Positions 18,001 to 26,215 of a DNA stretch of 39,410 nt are shown here, in pieces. Each line of letters begins with the position of its first letter. The first letter of the stretch is position 1. The stretch is taken from NCBI GenBank assembly GCA_016209735.1, contig JACQVN010000025.1, positions 1-39,410 of the forward strand, given 5' to 3'. The notes beneath the pieces are model-generated. The model did no database searches. It was not told where the DNA came from and saw only the letters and a list, made by a program, of their open reading frames with translations. The position numbers and the translations under genes are program-made. This DNA is from Candidatus Methylomirabilota bacterium. Lineage in GTDB: Bacteria; Methylomirabilota; Methylomirabilia; Methylomirabilales; 2-02-FULL-66-22.

Positions 18001-18872
18001 ATCCCCACCGCCTCGCTGCCCTGATCCGCCAGCACCATGGCCGCGGCCAATGGCGTAAGCAGCGCCTCCTCGCCGATCCCCATGGCAATCGCCTGCCGCA
18101 ACGCCGCCAGTCCATCGGCCCCCTGCCCCGCCCCCACATGGGCTTCGCCCAAGAGCCGCCAGGCGTTGGCGTTGGTGGGCTCGCTGACCGTGAGCCGGTC
18201 GAGGCTACCGATCGCCTCCGCGAACTTTCCTGACTGGAGGAGAGCCTCGGCCTCCTCCAGACTCGGCCCGGCCAGGTGGGGCGCCAGCTCGCGGGCCTTG
18301 TGCAGAAGCCTCTTGGCCTCGCCAGCCTGCCCGGCGGCCTGCGCCGCCTGCCCGGCCCGTTCGTACTCGACCGCCGCCTCTTCGGTGCGGCCCAGCTTGA
18401 GCAAGAGATCGGCCAGCCGGGTACTCAGGGGGACGTTGGCGGGGTCCAACTGGGTCAGCCGCTGGTAGGTCTTGACAAGCTCGGCCGTATCTCCCGCCTT
18501 GCCGAACAAATCCGCGGCGGTCCCCAACTGGATCTTGGCCTCGCCCACCAGACCCTGCTCCAGGTACAGATCGGCGCAGGCCAGATAGGCCGCCACGCGC
18601 GCGGGGTCCAGCTTGACGATCTTCTTGTAGACGGCGATGGCCTTCACCGCCAGGCCGTCCACCCGGTAAAGCTCGCCCAGTCTCAAGTACTGATCGATGG
18701 CGTCCGCGAGCTTCCCCGCGCGGGCAAACAGGTCCCCCAGGTTGTTGCAGACCGTCAGGTCCTTCGGATCGGCCCGCAGGATGGCCTGGTACTCGGCGAT
18801 GGCCTTGTCCCACTTCCCTTGTTGCGTGAAGGCCAGGGCGTTTTGCAGGGATTTTCGCTTGTCGAAGGCCAT
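15015..18872 (-). CDS. giant TPR protein with acidic low-complexity centre
   Basis: A 1285-residue protein with no signal peptide or membrane segment. Residues about 1-390 are TPR repeats (e.g. KWDKAIAEYQAILRADPKD; GLAVKAIAVYKKIVKLDPAR). Residues about 390-680 and 775-980 are very acidic Ala/Glu/Pro-rich linker. Short TPR-like islands sit in the linker (about 684-774 and 990-1035). A final TPR block occupies about 1120-1255, and the tail is lysine-rich (SKKKISFI). It is probably a cytoplasmic scaffold. The coupled ExeA-like ATPase downstream is the only functional hint. The linker contains a DNA tandem repeat encoding alternating Glu-Ala (16127-16155). The ATG at 18872 has a weak Shine-Dalgarno (AGGA). 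Confidence 0.85.
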   Translation of the reverse strand: MAFDKRKSLQNALAFTQQGKWDKAIAEYQAILRADPKDLTVCNNLGDLFARAGKLADAIDQYLRLGELYRVDGLAVKAIAVYKKIVKLDPARVAAYLACADLYLEQGLVGEAKIQLGTAADLFGKAGDTAELVKTYQRLTQLDPANVPLSTRLADLLLKLGRTEEAAVEYERAGQAAQAAGQAGEAKRLLHKARELAPHLAGPSLEEAEALLQSGKFAEAIGSLDRLTVSEPTNANAWRLLGEAHVGAGQGADGLAALRQAIAMGIGEEALLTPLAAAMVLADQGSEAVGICERVTEDALNRGEPDDAVNFCRGLLVPGAAVIPLRSYLTTLLLNLGRDEEARAEALELAAAHEAAGDTEDAARLYQQLVERNPGDVEARDRLEAVRPGGGTAPEPEGLTLSVGDDAAPTTGPSEVQAPVAAEPEITLEGIDDLAALLGEQHEAPAPTWELVSSLELEHQPGGSFGALEIEAAPDPSGGEPAGPSIELAPSEEESPLTLESLAPAVDAEPAAPPTEEPALVLESSAPEDQAGPAMELGEFSALLQEPSEDGVLNLDTADASADLLALLGPEPAAEAQAQEEEPSEGPPVIELPSEEEPIVFQPEQPEDAPTALVDLAAEIPGAGLLEAEAETPRDEAPSPASPWTGLLEEPETEEPPESAAATGPAVIEIVTSEDDGSRQVAEQMAEAEVYLKYGLEDKARERLVEAIRLAPAALSPRAKLKELCQERGQIAETCQQIVGMVELLLSASRQAEAVEELRQGLTLMPDHPEFRRYLESLGGASVLVPPGQAAPAESIGAAGEAPVGTGEQAPAAEREVLELEASLGSPDLEFLQVAGPVEDVEEVPPATETLELVSPTETVDLAETVVVAEAAETEPAESSREPAGATPDLTQTVAISVPPVAPPSLEAEAEAEAEAADRAMPLAQEECETLPPPIPALDGAPETVVLAVPEAPAEEAIPVQLQALLEGPEAGPILVVEDNRSEQEQLLADDLAEAEFYLAQGMLDEACAVHRRLQAQYPAHPAVSDLGGKLTPSASPSRQAAGPEGGRPPAPLTPAPAAPPRPAPAVSLQDVIPKFTVTDSRTSAGSGLPGGAFVDLGAELTEELAAEEQTTKAKREAGLVDGVLREFQRGVREQIGDADFETHYNLGVAYKDMELFDEAIEEFRLASRGVERAVECAELLGQCFLAKGQPEEAIRHLRAGLEVVGRPREAYHGLRYTLSLAYDTHGEVEQALEQLEVVQGEDPRFRDVAARAQLLRARLVKRPQATPQATRAPGAKSKKKISFI
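16127..16155. repeat. CCTCCGCTTCCG tandem repeat (Glu-Ala codons)
   Basis: About 2.5 copies of a 12-bp unit inside the TPR gene, read as EAEAEAEAEA on the minus strand; a likely site of length variation. Confidence 0.8.
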
Positions 18873-18919
18873 AGGATAATAGTCCTGCTGTTCTCGGGAA
18901 AAAAACTCACACGTACGCT

Positions 18920-18943
18920 AGCAGAGCGGTCCAGGGGTGTCAA
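18920..18943 (-). promoter_or_regulatory. possible sigma-70 promoter for the TPR gene
   Basis: On the minus strand TTGACA (18938-18943) is followed after 17 bases by TAGCGT, a weak -10, about 50 bases upstream of the TPR start. The rest of 18873-19092 shows no gene. Confidence 0.35.
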
Positions 18944-19092
18944 GAAAGTTTGGCTGGTCTCTTCGGCCTAAGACCGCGCCAACACAGGGGGCGCCACACC
19001 TCCCGCGCCTCTTGTCCGGACAATACCACGAACGGACTCTCGGAACCGAATGCGGGCCCAGGCGCTCCCCCGATCCGGATGGCTCGGCCGGC

Positions 19093-20019
19093 TCACCGCT
19101 GCCAGGTCCAGGACGCGGTTGCATACCGGCACTCCATCAGGCGCAGGGCCTCCTGCCGTTCCCCCGGGGTCAGGCGGCCCGGGTGCAACGGGCCCCCCAC
19201 CTCAGCTTCCCAGGCCCCGCCCATGGCGGCAATCAGCTCCTCGCCTCCGGGGCGCCGTCCGAGGATCTCCCGCAAGCAGGTGACTTCCGCCGCCCCCCCT
19301 CTCGGCCAGCCGGGAAAGAGATCCCTGTGCAGGGTCTCATCCAGCTCCACCAGGACCGAGCCATGCTGGAGCAGCCAGGAAGCGGCGCGACGCTGGGCCG
19401 AACCGATCAGTTTTCGCCCTGCCACCAGGATGGCGGGCATGCGCCGCGCCAGAAAACAGAGCCCGCTCTGGCCGCCCGCAGCTTCGGCGCTCCCGCAAGA
19501 CCCGAGCGTCGCGGCCACGCCCAGGCGTCGCAGCATGCCCAAGAGGCCGCCGTTGAGCGCGCGAAAGGACTCCGCCACGGAGAGCTCACCCCAGGGACCG
19601 TGAAGCGGCAGCGCGACGCTGTAGGTGAGCTCCTCCCCGTGCAAGACGGCCCGCCCCCCCGTGATCCGCCGGACCACCGGGATGCCGCGCCGCCGACAGG
19701 CGCCGCGATCCACGCCGACCGAGCCCCGCTGCAAGAATCCGAGCGAGACCGTGGGGCGCAACCAGCCGTACAGACGGAGCGTGGGGCCGACGGCACCCTC
19801 GCCAACGGCGGAGGCGATGGCCTCGTCCACGGCCATGTTCCAGGCCCCCTCCCCCGGCGGATCTCGCAGGAGGCGCCAGCATAGGGCGCCGGCCCCCGCC
19901 GCCGTGGGTTCTCCCTCGCCTGGCGCGCCGGGGCGAAGGCGCATCACGGGACACTCACGCGTGGGCCTCGCCGGTTGGGCCGCAAAGGAGCCAGGAGGGG
20001 CGTCGGCATGGCGGCGCAT
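19093..20019 (-). CDS. lipoate-protein ligase A / octanoyltransferase (LipM-like)
   Basis: BPL/LplA-fold acyltransferase, about 308 residues (or about 283 from the ATG at 19944). Likely role: moving octanoyl from acyl carrier protein to GcvH or E2 domains, or ligating lipoate. Motifs: GAWNMAVDEAI; RRITGGRAVLHGEELTYS (117-134); CF at 188-189, which matches the position of the catalytic Cys of LipM-type transferases; GRKLIGSAQRR (201-211) with acyl-site Lys203. The ATG at 20019 directly abuts the ptsH stop (TAGATG). The first 40 residues are not conserved. It occupies the place where ptsI often follows ptsH. A LipM-type versus LplA-type activity cannot be settled by reading. Confidence 0.85.
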   Translation of the reverse strand: MRRHADAPPGSFAAQPARPTRECPVMRLRPGAPGEGEPTAAGAGALCWRLLRDPPGEGAWNMAVDEAIASAVGEGAVGPTLRLYGWLRPTVSLGFLQRGSVGVDRGACRRRGIPVVRRITGGRAVLHGEELTYSVALPLHGPWGELSVAESFRALNGGLLGMLRRLGVAATLGSCGSAEAAGGQSGLCFLARRMPAILVAGRKLIGSAQRRAASWLLQHGSVLVELDETLHRDLFPGWPRGGAAEVTCLREILGRRPGGEELIAAMGGAWEAEVGGPLHPGRLTPGERQEALRLMECRYATASWTWQR

Positions 20020-20334
20020 CTACTCCGGCTCGCCGAAGCGGCGGGCAACCAGATCCGCCAGGGCCTCCACGGCCGCCTGGCTGTCTTGGCCCGTCGCGCG
20101 GAGCCGGAGCGTCGTCCCCTGGCAGGCCGCCAGCATGAGCAGCCCCATGATGCTCTTGGCGTTCACCCATTGCCCGGCCAGCTCGACCGTCACTTCCGCC
20201 GGAAACTGTTCCGCGGTGCGCACGAATTGGGCCGAGGCCCGGGCGTGGAGCCCCAGCCGGTTCACGATGCATACCTCCCGCACAACCGGTTCGCCGGAGC
20301 GGGAATTCCCCTCGTCGCGCTCGCCACCCGCCAT
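20020..20334 (-). CDS. ptsH: phosphocarrier protein HPr
   Basis: HPr of the phosphotransferase system. From the ATG at 20334 (GGAG upstream) it has 104 residues; from the GTG at 20283 it has 87, the usual HPr length. The EI phosphorylation site is His30 in NRLGLHARAS. The regulatory serine is Ser61 in NAKSIMGLLML, the substrate of HPr kinase, which is encoded three genes upstream. No EI gene or sugar permease is in view, so a regulatory PTS is likely. Confidence 0.92.
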   Translation of the reverse strand: MAGGERDEGNSRSGEPVVREVCIVNRLGLHARASAQFVRTAEQFPAEVTVELAGQWVNAKSIMGLLMLAACQGTTLRLRATGQDSQAAVEALADLVARRFGEPE

Positions 20335-20380
20335 GCGCGCTCCATCCCGGCGCCGAGTTCCGTCGGGTCCGGCCTCCCGC

Positions 20381-20806
20381 TCAGGCCCCGGCGTCGTTCC
20401 GCCGTCCCTGCTTGGCCAGGAATTCGCTGGCCACCAGGATGTTCCGCTGTCCATACTTGGCCAGCTTCTCCGCCAGGGCTCGGAGGTCGGGCTCCTCGCG
20501 CAGCGACGGCAGCTTCATCAACATGGGAAGGTTCACGCCGGTGACCACCTCCAGCCGGCTGGCCTCCAGGTAGGAGAGCACCAGATTCGACGGGGTTCCC
20601 CCGAAGAGGTCCGTCAGCACCAGAACGCCACTGCCGTCGTTGACTCGCGCCAGCACGGCCTCGATCTTCTTGCGCGCCTGGTCGATCTCTTCCGAGGCCT
20701 GAATGGACACGGCCTCCACCCGGAGAAGCGGGCCGACGATCTCCTGGGCCGTCCGCAGGAGCTGCATGCCGAGATCTGCGTGAGTAATGATGACGATGCC
20801 GATCAT
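20381..20806 (-). CDS. PTS EIIA component, mannose family
   Basis: EIIA-Man (ManX-type) domain as a stand-alone protein of 141 residues. His9 in MIGIVIITHADLG is the phosphorylation site. VLTDLFGGTPSN and VVTGVNLPMLMKL are the family segments. No EIIB, EIIC or EIID is present, so it probably signals phosphorylation state rather than sugar uptake. The order rapZ-EIIA(Man)-ptsH is typical of rpoN-linked clusters in several Gram-negative phyla. Confidence 0.93.
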   Translation of the reverse strand: MIGIVIITHADLGMQLLRTAQEIVGPLLRVEAVSIQASEEIDQARKKIEAVLARVNDGSGVLVLTDLFGGTPSNLVLSYLEASRLEVVTGVNLPMLMKLPSLREEPDLRALAEKLAKYGQRNILVASEFLAKQGRRNDAGA

Positions 20807-20810
20807 GGGC

Positions 20811-21668
20811 TCACTCTCGCTCCACGTCCCGGTGGCGCACCGAGACCTGCTGTCCCAGTTCGACGAGCTGCTCGGCCAGCGCCTCGGCGAGGACGACCGA
20901 CCGGTGTCGCCCGCCCGTGCAGCCGATGGCGATGGTCAGATAGGCCCGACCCTCCTGCGCGTAGAGGGGCAGGGCAAACTGGAGGAAGGCGTGGACCTGC
21001 TCCAGGTAACGCCGCCCCTGCGGGAAGCCCAGGACGTAGGACTTCACCGCCGCGTCCCTCCCCGTCAGGGGCCGCAGGGTCGGCACGAAATGGGGGTTCG
21101 GCAGGCAGCGGAGGTCGAATACCAGATCCGCGTCCACGGGCAGCCCGTACCGGTACCCGAAGGAGACGAGCGTCAGGACGGTCCGCGACGAGCGGGGCAG
21201 CTCCAGGAACGAGGTCGCCAGGAGCTTGCGGAACTCGTGCACGGTGAAGCTGGACGTGTCCACCACCAGGTCCGCCTTGGCGCGCAGCCGTGCCAGGAGC
21301 TGCCGCTCTGCCCGGATGCCCTCGGAGGCAGAACCGCCGGGGGCCAAGGGGTGCGGCCGCCGGCTCTCGCTGAAGCGACGCACCAGGGCATCGTCGCCGG
21401 CATCCAGAAACACCACGCGGACCTGATGCCCCTCGCGCTGCAAGTCTGCGAGGACGTCCTCCAGAACATCCAGGAAACTCCCCTCGCGCGCATCGATGAC
21501 CAGGGCGACCCGGTCGATGCGCTTCCCGCTCTGCGCGCACAGCTCGGCCACCTTGGGGATCAGGGCAGCCGGCAGGTTGTCGATGCAGAAATAGCCCTGG
21601 TCTTCCAGACAGCGGCTCGCCGCCGTCTTGCCGGCGCCCGACATGCCGGTGAGGATGATGAACTCCAT
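20811..21668 (-). CDS. rapZ: RNase adapter / nucleotide-binding protein RapZ (YvcJ)
   Basis: P-loop protein of 285 residues in the RapZ/YvcJ family, linked to PTS and cell-envelope amino-sugar control. Walker A is GMSGAGKT (8-15), followed by DQGYFCIDNLP, FLDAGDDALVRRFSESRRPHPL, SFGYRYGLPVDADLVFDLRCLPNPH and IGCTGGRHRSV near the C-terminus. The ATG at 21668 is chosen because the family starts right at this strand (MEFIILTGMSG); a longer open frame covers hprK. Confidence 0.95.
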   Translation of the reverse strand: MEFIILTGMSGAGKTAASRCLEDQGYFCIDNLPAALIPKVAELCAQSGKRIDRVALVIDAREGSFLDVLEDVLADLQREGHQVRVVFLDAGDDALVRRFSESRRPHPLAPGGSASEGIRAERQLLARLRAKADLVVDTSSFTVHEFRKLLATSFLELPRSSRTVLTLVSFGYRYGLPVDADLVFDLRCLPNPHFVPTLRPLTGRDAAVKSYVLGFPQGRRYLEQVHAFLQFALPLYAQEGRAYLTIAIGCTGGRHRSVVLAEALAEQLVELGQQVSVRHRDVERE

Positions 21669-21721
21669 CCCGCCTGTCCGGTCCGCCTGGGCCGGCGGTG
21701 CGCCGGGCGATTCCGTGCGCC

Positions 21722-22312
21722 TCACTCGATATCCTCCCGGCTGAAGCTGGGGGGCTCCCCCTTCCCCCCGCCGCCCACCTTCCCGAGATCCGCCAGAAAA
21801 CTCCGGGCTGCGTGGACCCCCATCAGCTTGAGGAGATGGTTGCGAGCCGCCACCTCGACCAAGATGGCGATGCTCCGGCCCGCGGACACCGGAACGCAGA
21901 GCCGCGGGATGGCCACACCCAGGATGACCTGGGTCTGCTCTTCGATCCCCAGCCGATCGTACTCCGCGTCGGGGCGCCACGGCTCGAGCTGAATGACCAG
22001 CTCGATCCGCTTTCGGTAGCGGATGGCGGTGACGCCAAACAGCTCGCGGACGTTGATGATGCCCAGGCCGCGGACCTCCATGTGGTGGCGCGCCTGGGCG
22101 GACCCCCGCCCGATGATGATCGCCTCTCCCTGGCGGACCACCTCCACCACGTCGTCGGCGACCAGCCGGTGTCCGCGGCTCACCAGGTCCAGGGCGCACT
22201 CGCTCTTGCCGGTCCCACTCTCTCCCAGGAGCAGCACCCCCACCCCGAACACATCCACCAGGACACCGTGCAGCATCGCGCTGGACGCGTTGTCAGGATC
22301 CGGCACGCTCAC
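21722..22312 (-). CDS. hprK: HPr kinase/phosphorylase, short form lacking the N-terminal domain
   Basis: Catalytic domain of HprK, 196 residues against about 310 in Firmicutes. It begins just before HGVLVDVFGVGVLLLGES (catalytic His15). Walker A is GESGTGKS (30-37), the catalytic segment RGHRLVADD (46-54) and the HprK signature MEVRGLGIINVREL (78-91). The HPrK_N domain is absent and no open frame for it precedes. The GTG start overlaps the hpf stop (GTGA). Short HprKs are known in Alphaproteobacteria, so it is probably active on Ser61 of the local HPr. Confidence 0.92.
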   Translation of the reverse strand: MSVPDPDNASSAMLHGVLVDVFGVGVLLLGESGTGKSECALDLVSRGHRLVADDVVEVVRQGEAIIIGRGSAQARHHMEVRGLGIINVRELFGVTAIRYRKRIELVIQLEPWRPDAEYDRLGIEEQTQVILGVAIPRLCVPVSAGRSIAILVEVAARNHLLKLMGVHAARSFLADLGKVGGGGKGEPPSFSREDIE

Positions 22313-22836
22313 GCTCCAGGCTCGATGAGACCGTAGTTGCCGTCCCGCCGGCGGTAGAGGACGTTCACCTCCTCCGTGCGGGCGTTGCGGAAGACGTAGA
22401 AGCTGTGGCCCAGCAAGTCCATCTGCAGGATGGCTTCTTCGATTTCGGTGGGCTTGACGGCGAAGCGCTTGGTCTTCACGACCCGGGCCCCTTCCTCCAG
22501 CCGTGGCTCCCCGGCCGCCCCCCGGCTCTCGCGGGCCGCTCCCCGAACCCCATGTCCCACGATGCGCTCCTTGTAGCGCAGAATCTGCCGCTCCAGCTTC
22601 TCCGCCACCAGGTCGATGGAGGAGTAGAGATCGCCGGTACTCTCCTCCGCCCGAATCGTCAGCTCCCGCACGCGGAGGGTCACCTCGGCGATCTGGCGGT
22701 GCTTTTCCACCGAGAGCACGACGCTCGCGCTGACAATCTGCTCCAGGTACTTGGTCAGGCGCCCGAGCTTCTCCTCCGCATATTGGCGGAGAGCATCCGT
22801 GATCTCCAGGTTGCGCCCCTTCACGGAGAGCAGCAT
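22309..22836 (-). CDS. hpf: ribosome hibernation promoting factor, long form
   Basis: Long HPF, 175 residues. The N-terminal sigma-54-modulation/S30AE domain runs to about residue 100 (MLLSVKGRNLEITDALRQYAEEKL). A variable linker rich in Arg/Gly/Ala follows. The C-terminal dimerisation domain has VVKTKRFAVKPTEIEEAILQMDLLGHSFYVFRN. It dimerises 70S ribosomes in stationary phase or starvation. It is in the usual place downstream of rpoN. Confidence 0.95.
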   Translation of the reverse strand: MLLSVKGRNLEITDALRQYAEEKLGRLTKYLEQIVSASVVLSVEKHRQIAEVTLRVRELTIRAEESTGDLYSSIDLVAEKLERQILRYKERIVGHGVRGAARESRGAAGEPRLEEGARVVKTKRFAVKPTEIEEAILQMDLLGHSFYVFRNARTEEVNVLYRRRDGNYGLIEPGA

Positions 22837-22886
22837 GGCGAACCTCCTTGCCCGAAGAGCCGGGACGGCACCTGTCCCCGCAGGGA

Positions 22887-24329
22887 TCAGTATCGCTTCC
22901 GCCGGCTCGACGAAGGGATTTTCAGTTGGCTGCGGTACTTGGCCACGGTGCGGCGGGCGATCTCGATGGCATGCTCTTTCCGCAGCCGCTCCACGATCTT
23001 CTGATCCGACAGCGGCCGGCCATCATCCTCGCCCGTCAAAAGCTTGTGGATCAGGTCCTTCACCTTGAGCGAGGAGACGGCCTCGCCCCCCGCCCCCGGG
23101 ACCCCTCGATGGAAGAAATACTTCAATTCCAGGAGCCCCTGGGGGGTGTGGACGTACTTGTTGGTGGTGACGCGGCTCACCGTCGACTCGTGCATGCCGA
23201 TGTCGTCGGCCACTTCCTTCAAGGTGAGGGGGCGCAACGCCGTGATCCCTCGCTCCAGGAAGCCGCGCTGGAACTTCACCAGGCTCATGGCGACCTTGTA
23301 CATCGTGCGCTGCCGTTGCTCGATGCTCCGGATGAGCCAGAGCGCCGATCGCATCCGTCCTTCGACGTACTCCCGCACCTCCCGCGCCCCTCCTGTCTTG
23401 TCGGCCAGGATGGCCCGGTAGTAGGGGCTGACGCGCAGTCGCGGCAGCCCCTCGTCGTTCAGGAGCACCACAAACTCCTGATCCACCTTCATGATGTAGA
23501 CGTCGGGGGTGATGTAGCGCGGCTCCTCGGTGCTGAAGGTGAGGCCGGGCTTCGGCTCCAATCGGCTGATATATTCCCTGGCCTCTTGGATCTCCTTCGG
23601 GGAGGTCCCCAAACGGTCGGCCAGCTTCTCCCAGTGCCGACCGTCCAGCTCCGGGAGATGGTCGGCGATCAGCTTCTGGACCAGGGGGGGCGCATCCCGG
23701 CGGCTCTCCAACTGCAGGGTCAGGCACTCCCGCAGATCGCGAGCGGCCACTCCGGCGGGCTCGAACCCTTGGACATGCCGGAGCGCCTCTTCCAGGCGGG
23801 GGAGCGACACGCCGGAGGCAGCAGCCAGCTCTCCGAGCCCCCCCTGCAGGTAGCCCGCCTCATCCAGATCGCCGATGATCAGCGTGCCCAGACGGAGGAG
23901 TTCCGGATCGGAGCTGCTCAGGTGGAGCTGAAAGAGCAGGTGGTCCACGAGGGAGCGGGGCTTCGTGAGGTGTAACTCGGGGTCGATCCGCTCGAATTCC
24001 TCTCGGGGGATCGGGGGGCGGTAATCGGAGGCATCCTGCAGATAGTTATCCCAGTCGAAGTCCTGGATCCGGTCCGCTTCCGCCGTCCCCGATTCGGCGT
24101 CCCCCACTTCGCTGGGCGGGCCCTCTTCCTGGGTCAGGCGGGCCTCTTCCCCATCCTCCTGGACCTCCTCCAGCACCTCCTCCAGCACGGGATTCTGCTC
24201 CATCTGCTGGTGGAGCTCCTGGAGGAGTTCGAGACGGGAGAGCTGCAGGAGGCTGATCGCCTGCTGCAGCATCGGCGTCATGATCATCCGCTGCGTCTGC
24301 AGCATGCGGAGCTTCGCGTCGTATGCCAT
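22887..24329 (-). CDS. rpoN: RNA polymerase sigma-54 factor
   Basis: Sigma-54, 480 residues. Region I is Gln/Leu-rich (QTQRMIMTPMLQQAISLLQL). An acidic region II follows (about 58-85). The core-binding domain and HTH include ADDIGMHESTVSRVTTNKYV. The RpoN box ARRTVAKYR sits near the C-terminus. All expected parts are present. Targets would be -24/-12 promoters with an AAA+ activator; no convincing -24/-12 site was found in this window. Confidence 0.97.
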   Translation of the reverse strand: MAYDAKLRMLQTQRMIMTPMLQQAISLLQLSRLELLQELHQQMEQNPVLEEVLEEVQEDGEEARLTQEEGPPSEVGDAESGTAEADRIQDFDWDNYLQDASDYRPPIPREEFERIDPELHLTKPRSLVDHLLFQLHLSSSDPELLRLGTLIIGDLDEAGYLQGGLGELAAASGVSLPRLEEALRHVQGFEPAGVAARDLRECLTLQLESRRDAPPLVQKLIADHLPELDGRHWEKLADRLGTSPKEIQEAREYISRLEPKPGLTFSTEEPRYITPDVYIMKVDQEFVVLLNDEGLPRLRVSPYYRAILADKTGGAREVREYVEGRMRSALWLIRSIEQRQRTMYKVAMSLVKFQRGFLERGITALRPLTLKEVADDIGMHESTVSRVTTNKYVHTPQGLLELKYFFHRGVPGAGGEAVSSLKVKDLIHKLLTGEDDGRPLSDQKIVERLRKEHAIEIARRTVAKYRSQLKIPSSSRRKRY

Positions 24330-24346
24330 GGGTGCTCGTCGCGGGG

Positions 24347-25099
24347 TTACCCGAGCGAGAACCGCTGCCCGAGGTAGACCTCGCGCGCCCGCTCGTCGGC
24401 CGCCAGTTCCCCGGCCGTTCCCGCCAAAAGGATCTTCCCCTCGTGAATGATGTAGGCCCGGTCCACGATCTGCAGGGTCTCCCGCACGTTGTGGTCGGTG
24501 ATCAGCACGCCGATTCCGCGCTGCTTCAACTGCGCGATGATCTCCTGGATCTCGGCGATGGCGATCGGGTCAATGCCGGCAAAGGGCTCGTCCAGCAGGA
24601 TGAAGGTCGGCTCCGTCGCCAGGGCCCGACTGATCTCCGCCCGCCGTCGCTCCCCGCCGGAGAGCGTGTAGGCGCGGTGCGTTGCCAGGTGGCCGATGTC
24701 CAGCTCCTCCAAGAGTCGCACGGTCCGGCGCCGCCGCTCCGGCGCCGGGACGCCGCGCGCCTCCAGGATCGCCAGAACGTTCTCCTCCACGGTCAGGCGA
24801 CGAAAGATGGAGGGTTCCTGCGGCAGGAACCCCAGTCCGCGGCGGGCCCGTTCGTGGACCGGCAAGCGGGTGATCTCTGTGCCATTCAGCAGCACGCGCC
24901 CGCCGTCGGGGCGGATGAATCCCAGGATCATGTAGAAGGCCGTGGTCTTGCCGGCCCCATTGGGACCCAGGAGCCCCACCACCTCGCTGGCATCCAGGTT
25001 CAACGAGAGATCCGACACCACCACGCGGCGGCGGAACGCCTTCACCAACCGGTCGGCAACGAGCCGCTGGGGCTTTCCGCCGCCGTGTGCCGTCGTCAC
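24347..25099 (-). CDS. lptB: LPS export ABC transporter ATP-binding protein LptB
   Basis: ATPase of the LptBFG lipopolysaccharide extractor, 250 residues. Walker A is GPNGAGKT (45-52), Q-loop Gln94 (FLPQEP), signature LSGGERRR (146-153) and Walker B FILLDEP (167-173). FAGIDPIAI and [10 protein letters not shown] are LptB-typical. It is followed closely by rpoN and preceded by lptA, as in most Gram-negatives. Confidence 0.97.
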   Translation of the reverse strand: MTTAHGGGKPQRLVADRLVKAFRRRVVVSDLSLNLDASEVVGLLGPNGAGKTTAFYMILGFIRPDGGRVLLNGTEITRLPVHERARRGLGFLPQEPSIFRRLTVEENVLAILEARGVPAPERRRRTVRLLEELDIGHLATHRAYTLSGGERRRAEISRALATEPTFILLDEPFAGIDPIAIAEIQEIIAQLKQRGIGVLITDHNVRETLQIVDRAYIIHEGKILLAGTAGELAADERAREVYLGQRFSLG

Positions 25100-25109
25100 C
25101 GGGCGAGCC

Positions 25110-25622
25110 TCAGCGTCGGGGGGCCTGCGGGGCTCCCGCCTCGCTTCGCTTGGGATAGAGAACCACGTTCACCCGCTCCCCTTGGCAGCCTTCCACTGCG
25201 CTTCGCTCCTCGCGCAGGAGCAGACTGATCTTGCAGCCCGTCACCACGTCGCTGTCCTGCCAGATCTTGGGATGTCCCAGCAGTACGACCCGTGCGTCCC
25301 GCGGCGTATACTCGGCCCGGTCGGAGGCCCCCCGGCGCTCGCCGTAGGTGATGCGGACGTTGCCGGTCGCAACGGCCCGCTCCAGATCCTCCATGCGCTC
25401 GTCGAACAGAAAATCGATCTGATCTGCCAGGATGCTGAGCCCACGCCCCCGATCGACGGCCGATACATTGCCCCGATACACGGCCAATCGGCTTTTGCGG
25501 TTCACTTCCAGGTTGTCCGCGGAAATCGTGATGGGGCTCTTCTCCTCGGCCGCCCAGGAGAGGCCCGCCGTCGCCGCCCCACAACAGAGTATTGCCGCCA
25601 GCATGTACTCACACGCTCTCAT
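25110..25622 (-). CDS. lptA: LPS transport periplasmic protein LptA
   Basis: LptA/OstA-fold protein, 170 residues, forming the periplasmic beta-jellyroll bridge for LPS. The N-terminal signal peptide is [24 protein letters not shown], likely cleaved after about residue 24. [23 protein letters not shown] and [21 protein letters not shown] are the conserved strands. The ATG at 25622 overlaps the lptC stop (ATGA), with GGGGAG upstream. Confidence 0.92.
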   Translation of the reverse strand: MRACEYMLAAILCCGAATAGLSWAAEEKSPITISADNLEVNRKSRLAVYRGNVSAVDRGRGLSILADQIDFLFDERMEDLERAVATGNVRITYGERRGASDRAEYTPRDARVVLLGHPKIWQDSDVVTGCKISLLLREERSAVEGCQGERVNVVLYPKRSEAGAPQAPRR

Positions 25623-26203
25623 GGGGACGCTCCCCTTCGCCCCGTCCCCGGCGCCGCGCCGCTCGGCTGGAGGTACGAGGTGATATTCTGGAAGATACGC
25701 ACGCGCTCGAGGCTGGTCTCGGCGTCCATGCCGCGGCCTTGCGTCACGAGGTTCCCCCGGCTGATCGTCACCGGGCGGTCGGTCACCAGGCGGCGGGACG
25801 CGGCAAGCCAACGGACCGACTCCGTCTCCAGTTGCGAGCCCTGGTCGGAGCGCGCCACCACCGCACCGTCCAGGCGAACATCCTTCGTCTTCAGGTCCAC
25901 AGTGGCCCGATCCGCCGTGCACCGGAGTTGCCCCTGGTTGAAGTACAGCACCACCACCACCGGATTGGTGACCCGGGAGAGGATACCGGTGCCCTCCGCC
26001 TCCCGCATTTCGACCTGATCCGCCCAGACCTCCCACAGCACGGACTCTCCCCGCATCTCTACGAGATGGATCTGGCGGAGCACCAAGTCCGGCGGGCCTG
26101 ACCCCATGGCGCCCGCTGTGGCGCCCGCCTGCGCCTCGGGGGCCGCCACAGCAAACCGAAGGAGAAGTCCGAGGAGGATGATTGTCTGGAGGCATCGACG
26201 CAT
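25619..26203 (-). CDS. lptC: LPS export protein LptC
   Basis: LptC-family protein, about 194 residues, with an N-terminal signal/anchor (IILLGLLLRFAVAAPEA). The jellyroll region includes IHLVEMRGESVLWEVWADQV, LDGAVVARSDQGSQLETESVRW and GNLVTQGRGMDAETSLERVRI. It is expected to hand LPS from LptBFG to LptA. The ATG at 26203 has AGGATGAG upstream; the ATG at 26212 is an alternative. It is first in the lptC-A-B-rpoN cluster. The usual upstream kdsC/kdsD are replaced by the aldehyde dehydrogenase-like gene. Confidence 0.88.
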   Translation of the reverse strand: MRRCLQTIILLGLLLRFAVAAPEAQAGATAGAMGSGPPDLVLRQIHLVEMRGESVLWEVWADQVEMREAEGTGILSRVTNPVVVVLYFNQGQLRCTADRATVDLKTKDVRLDGAVVARSDQGSQLETESVRWLAASRRLVTDRPVTISRGNLVTQGRGMDAETSLERVRIFQNITSYLQPSGAAPGTGRRGASP

Positions 26204-26215
26204 TATGCTCATCCT

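Noticed and set aside
24323-25228. 301-codon plus-strand frame over lptB
   Set aside because: Antisense shadow of a fully conserved ABC ATPase; typical of GC-rich genomes.
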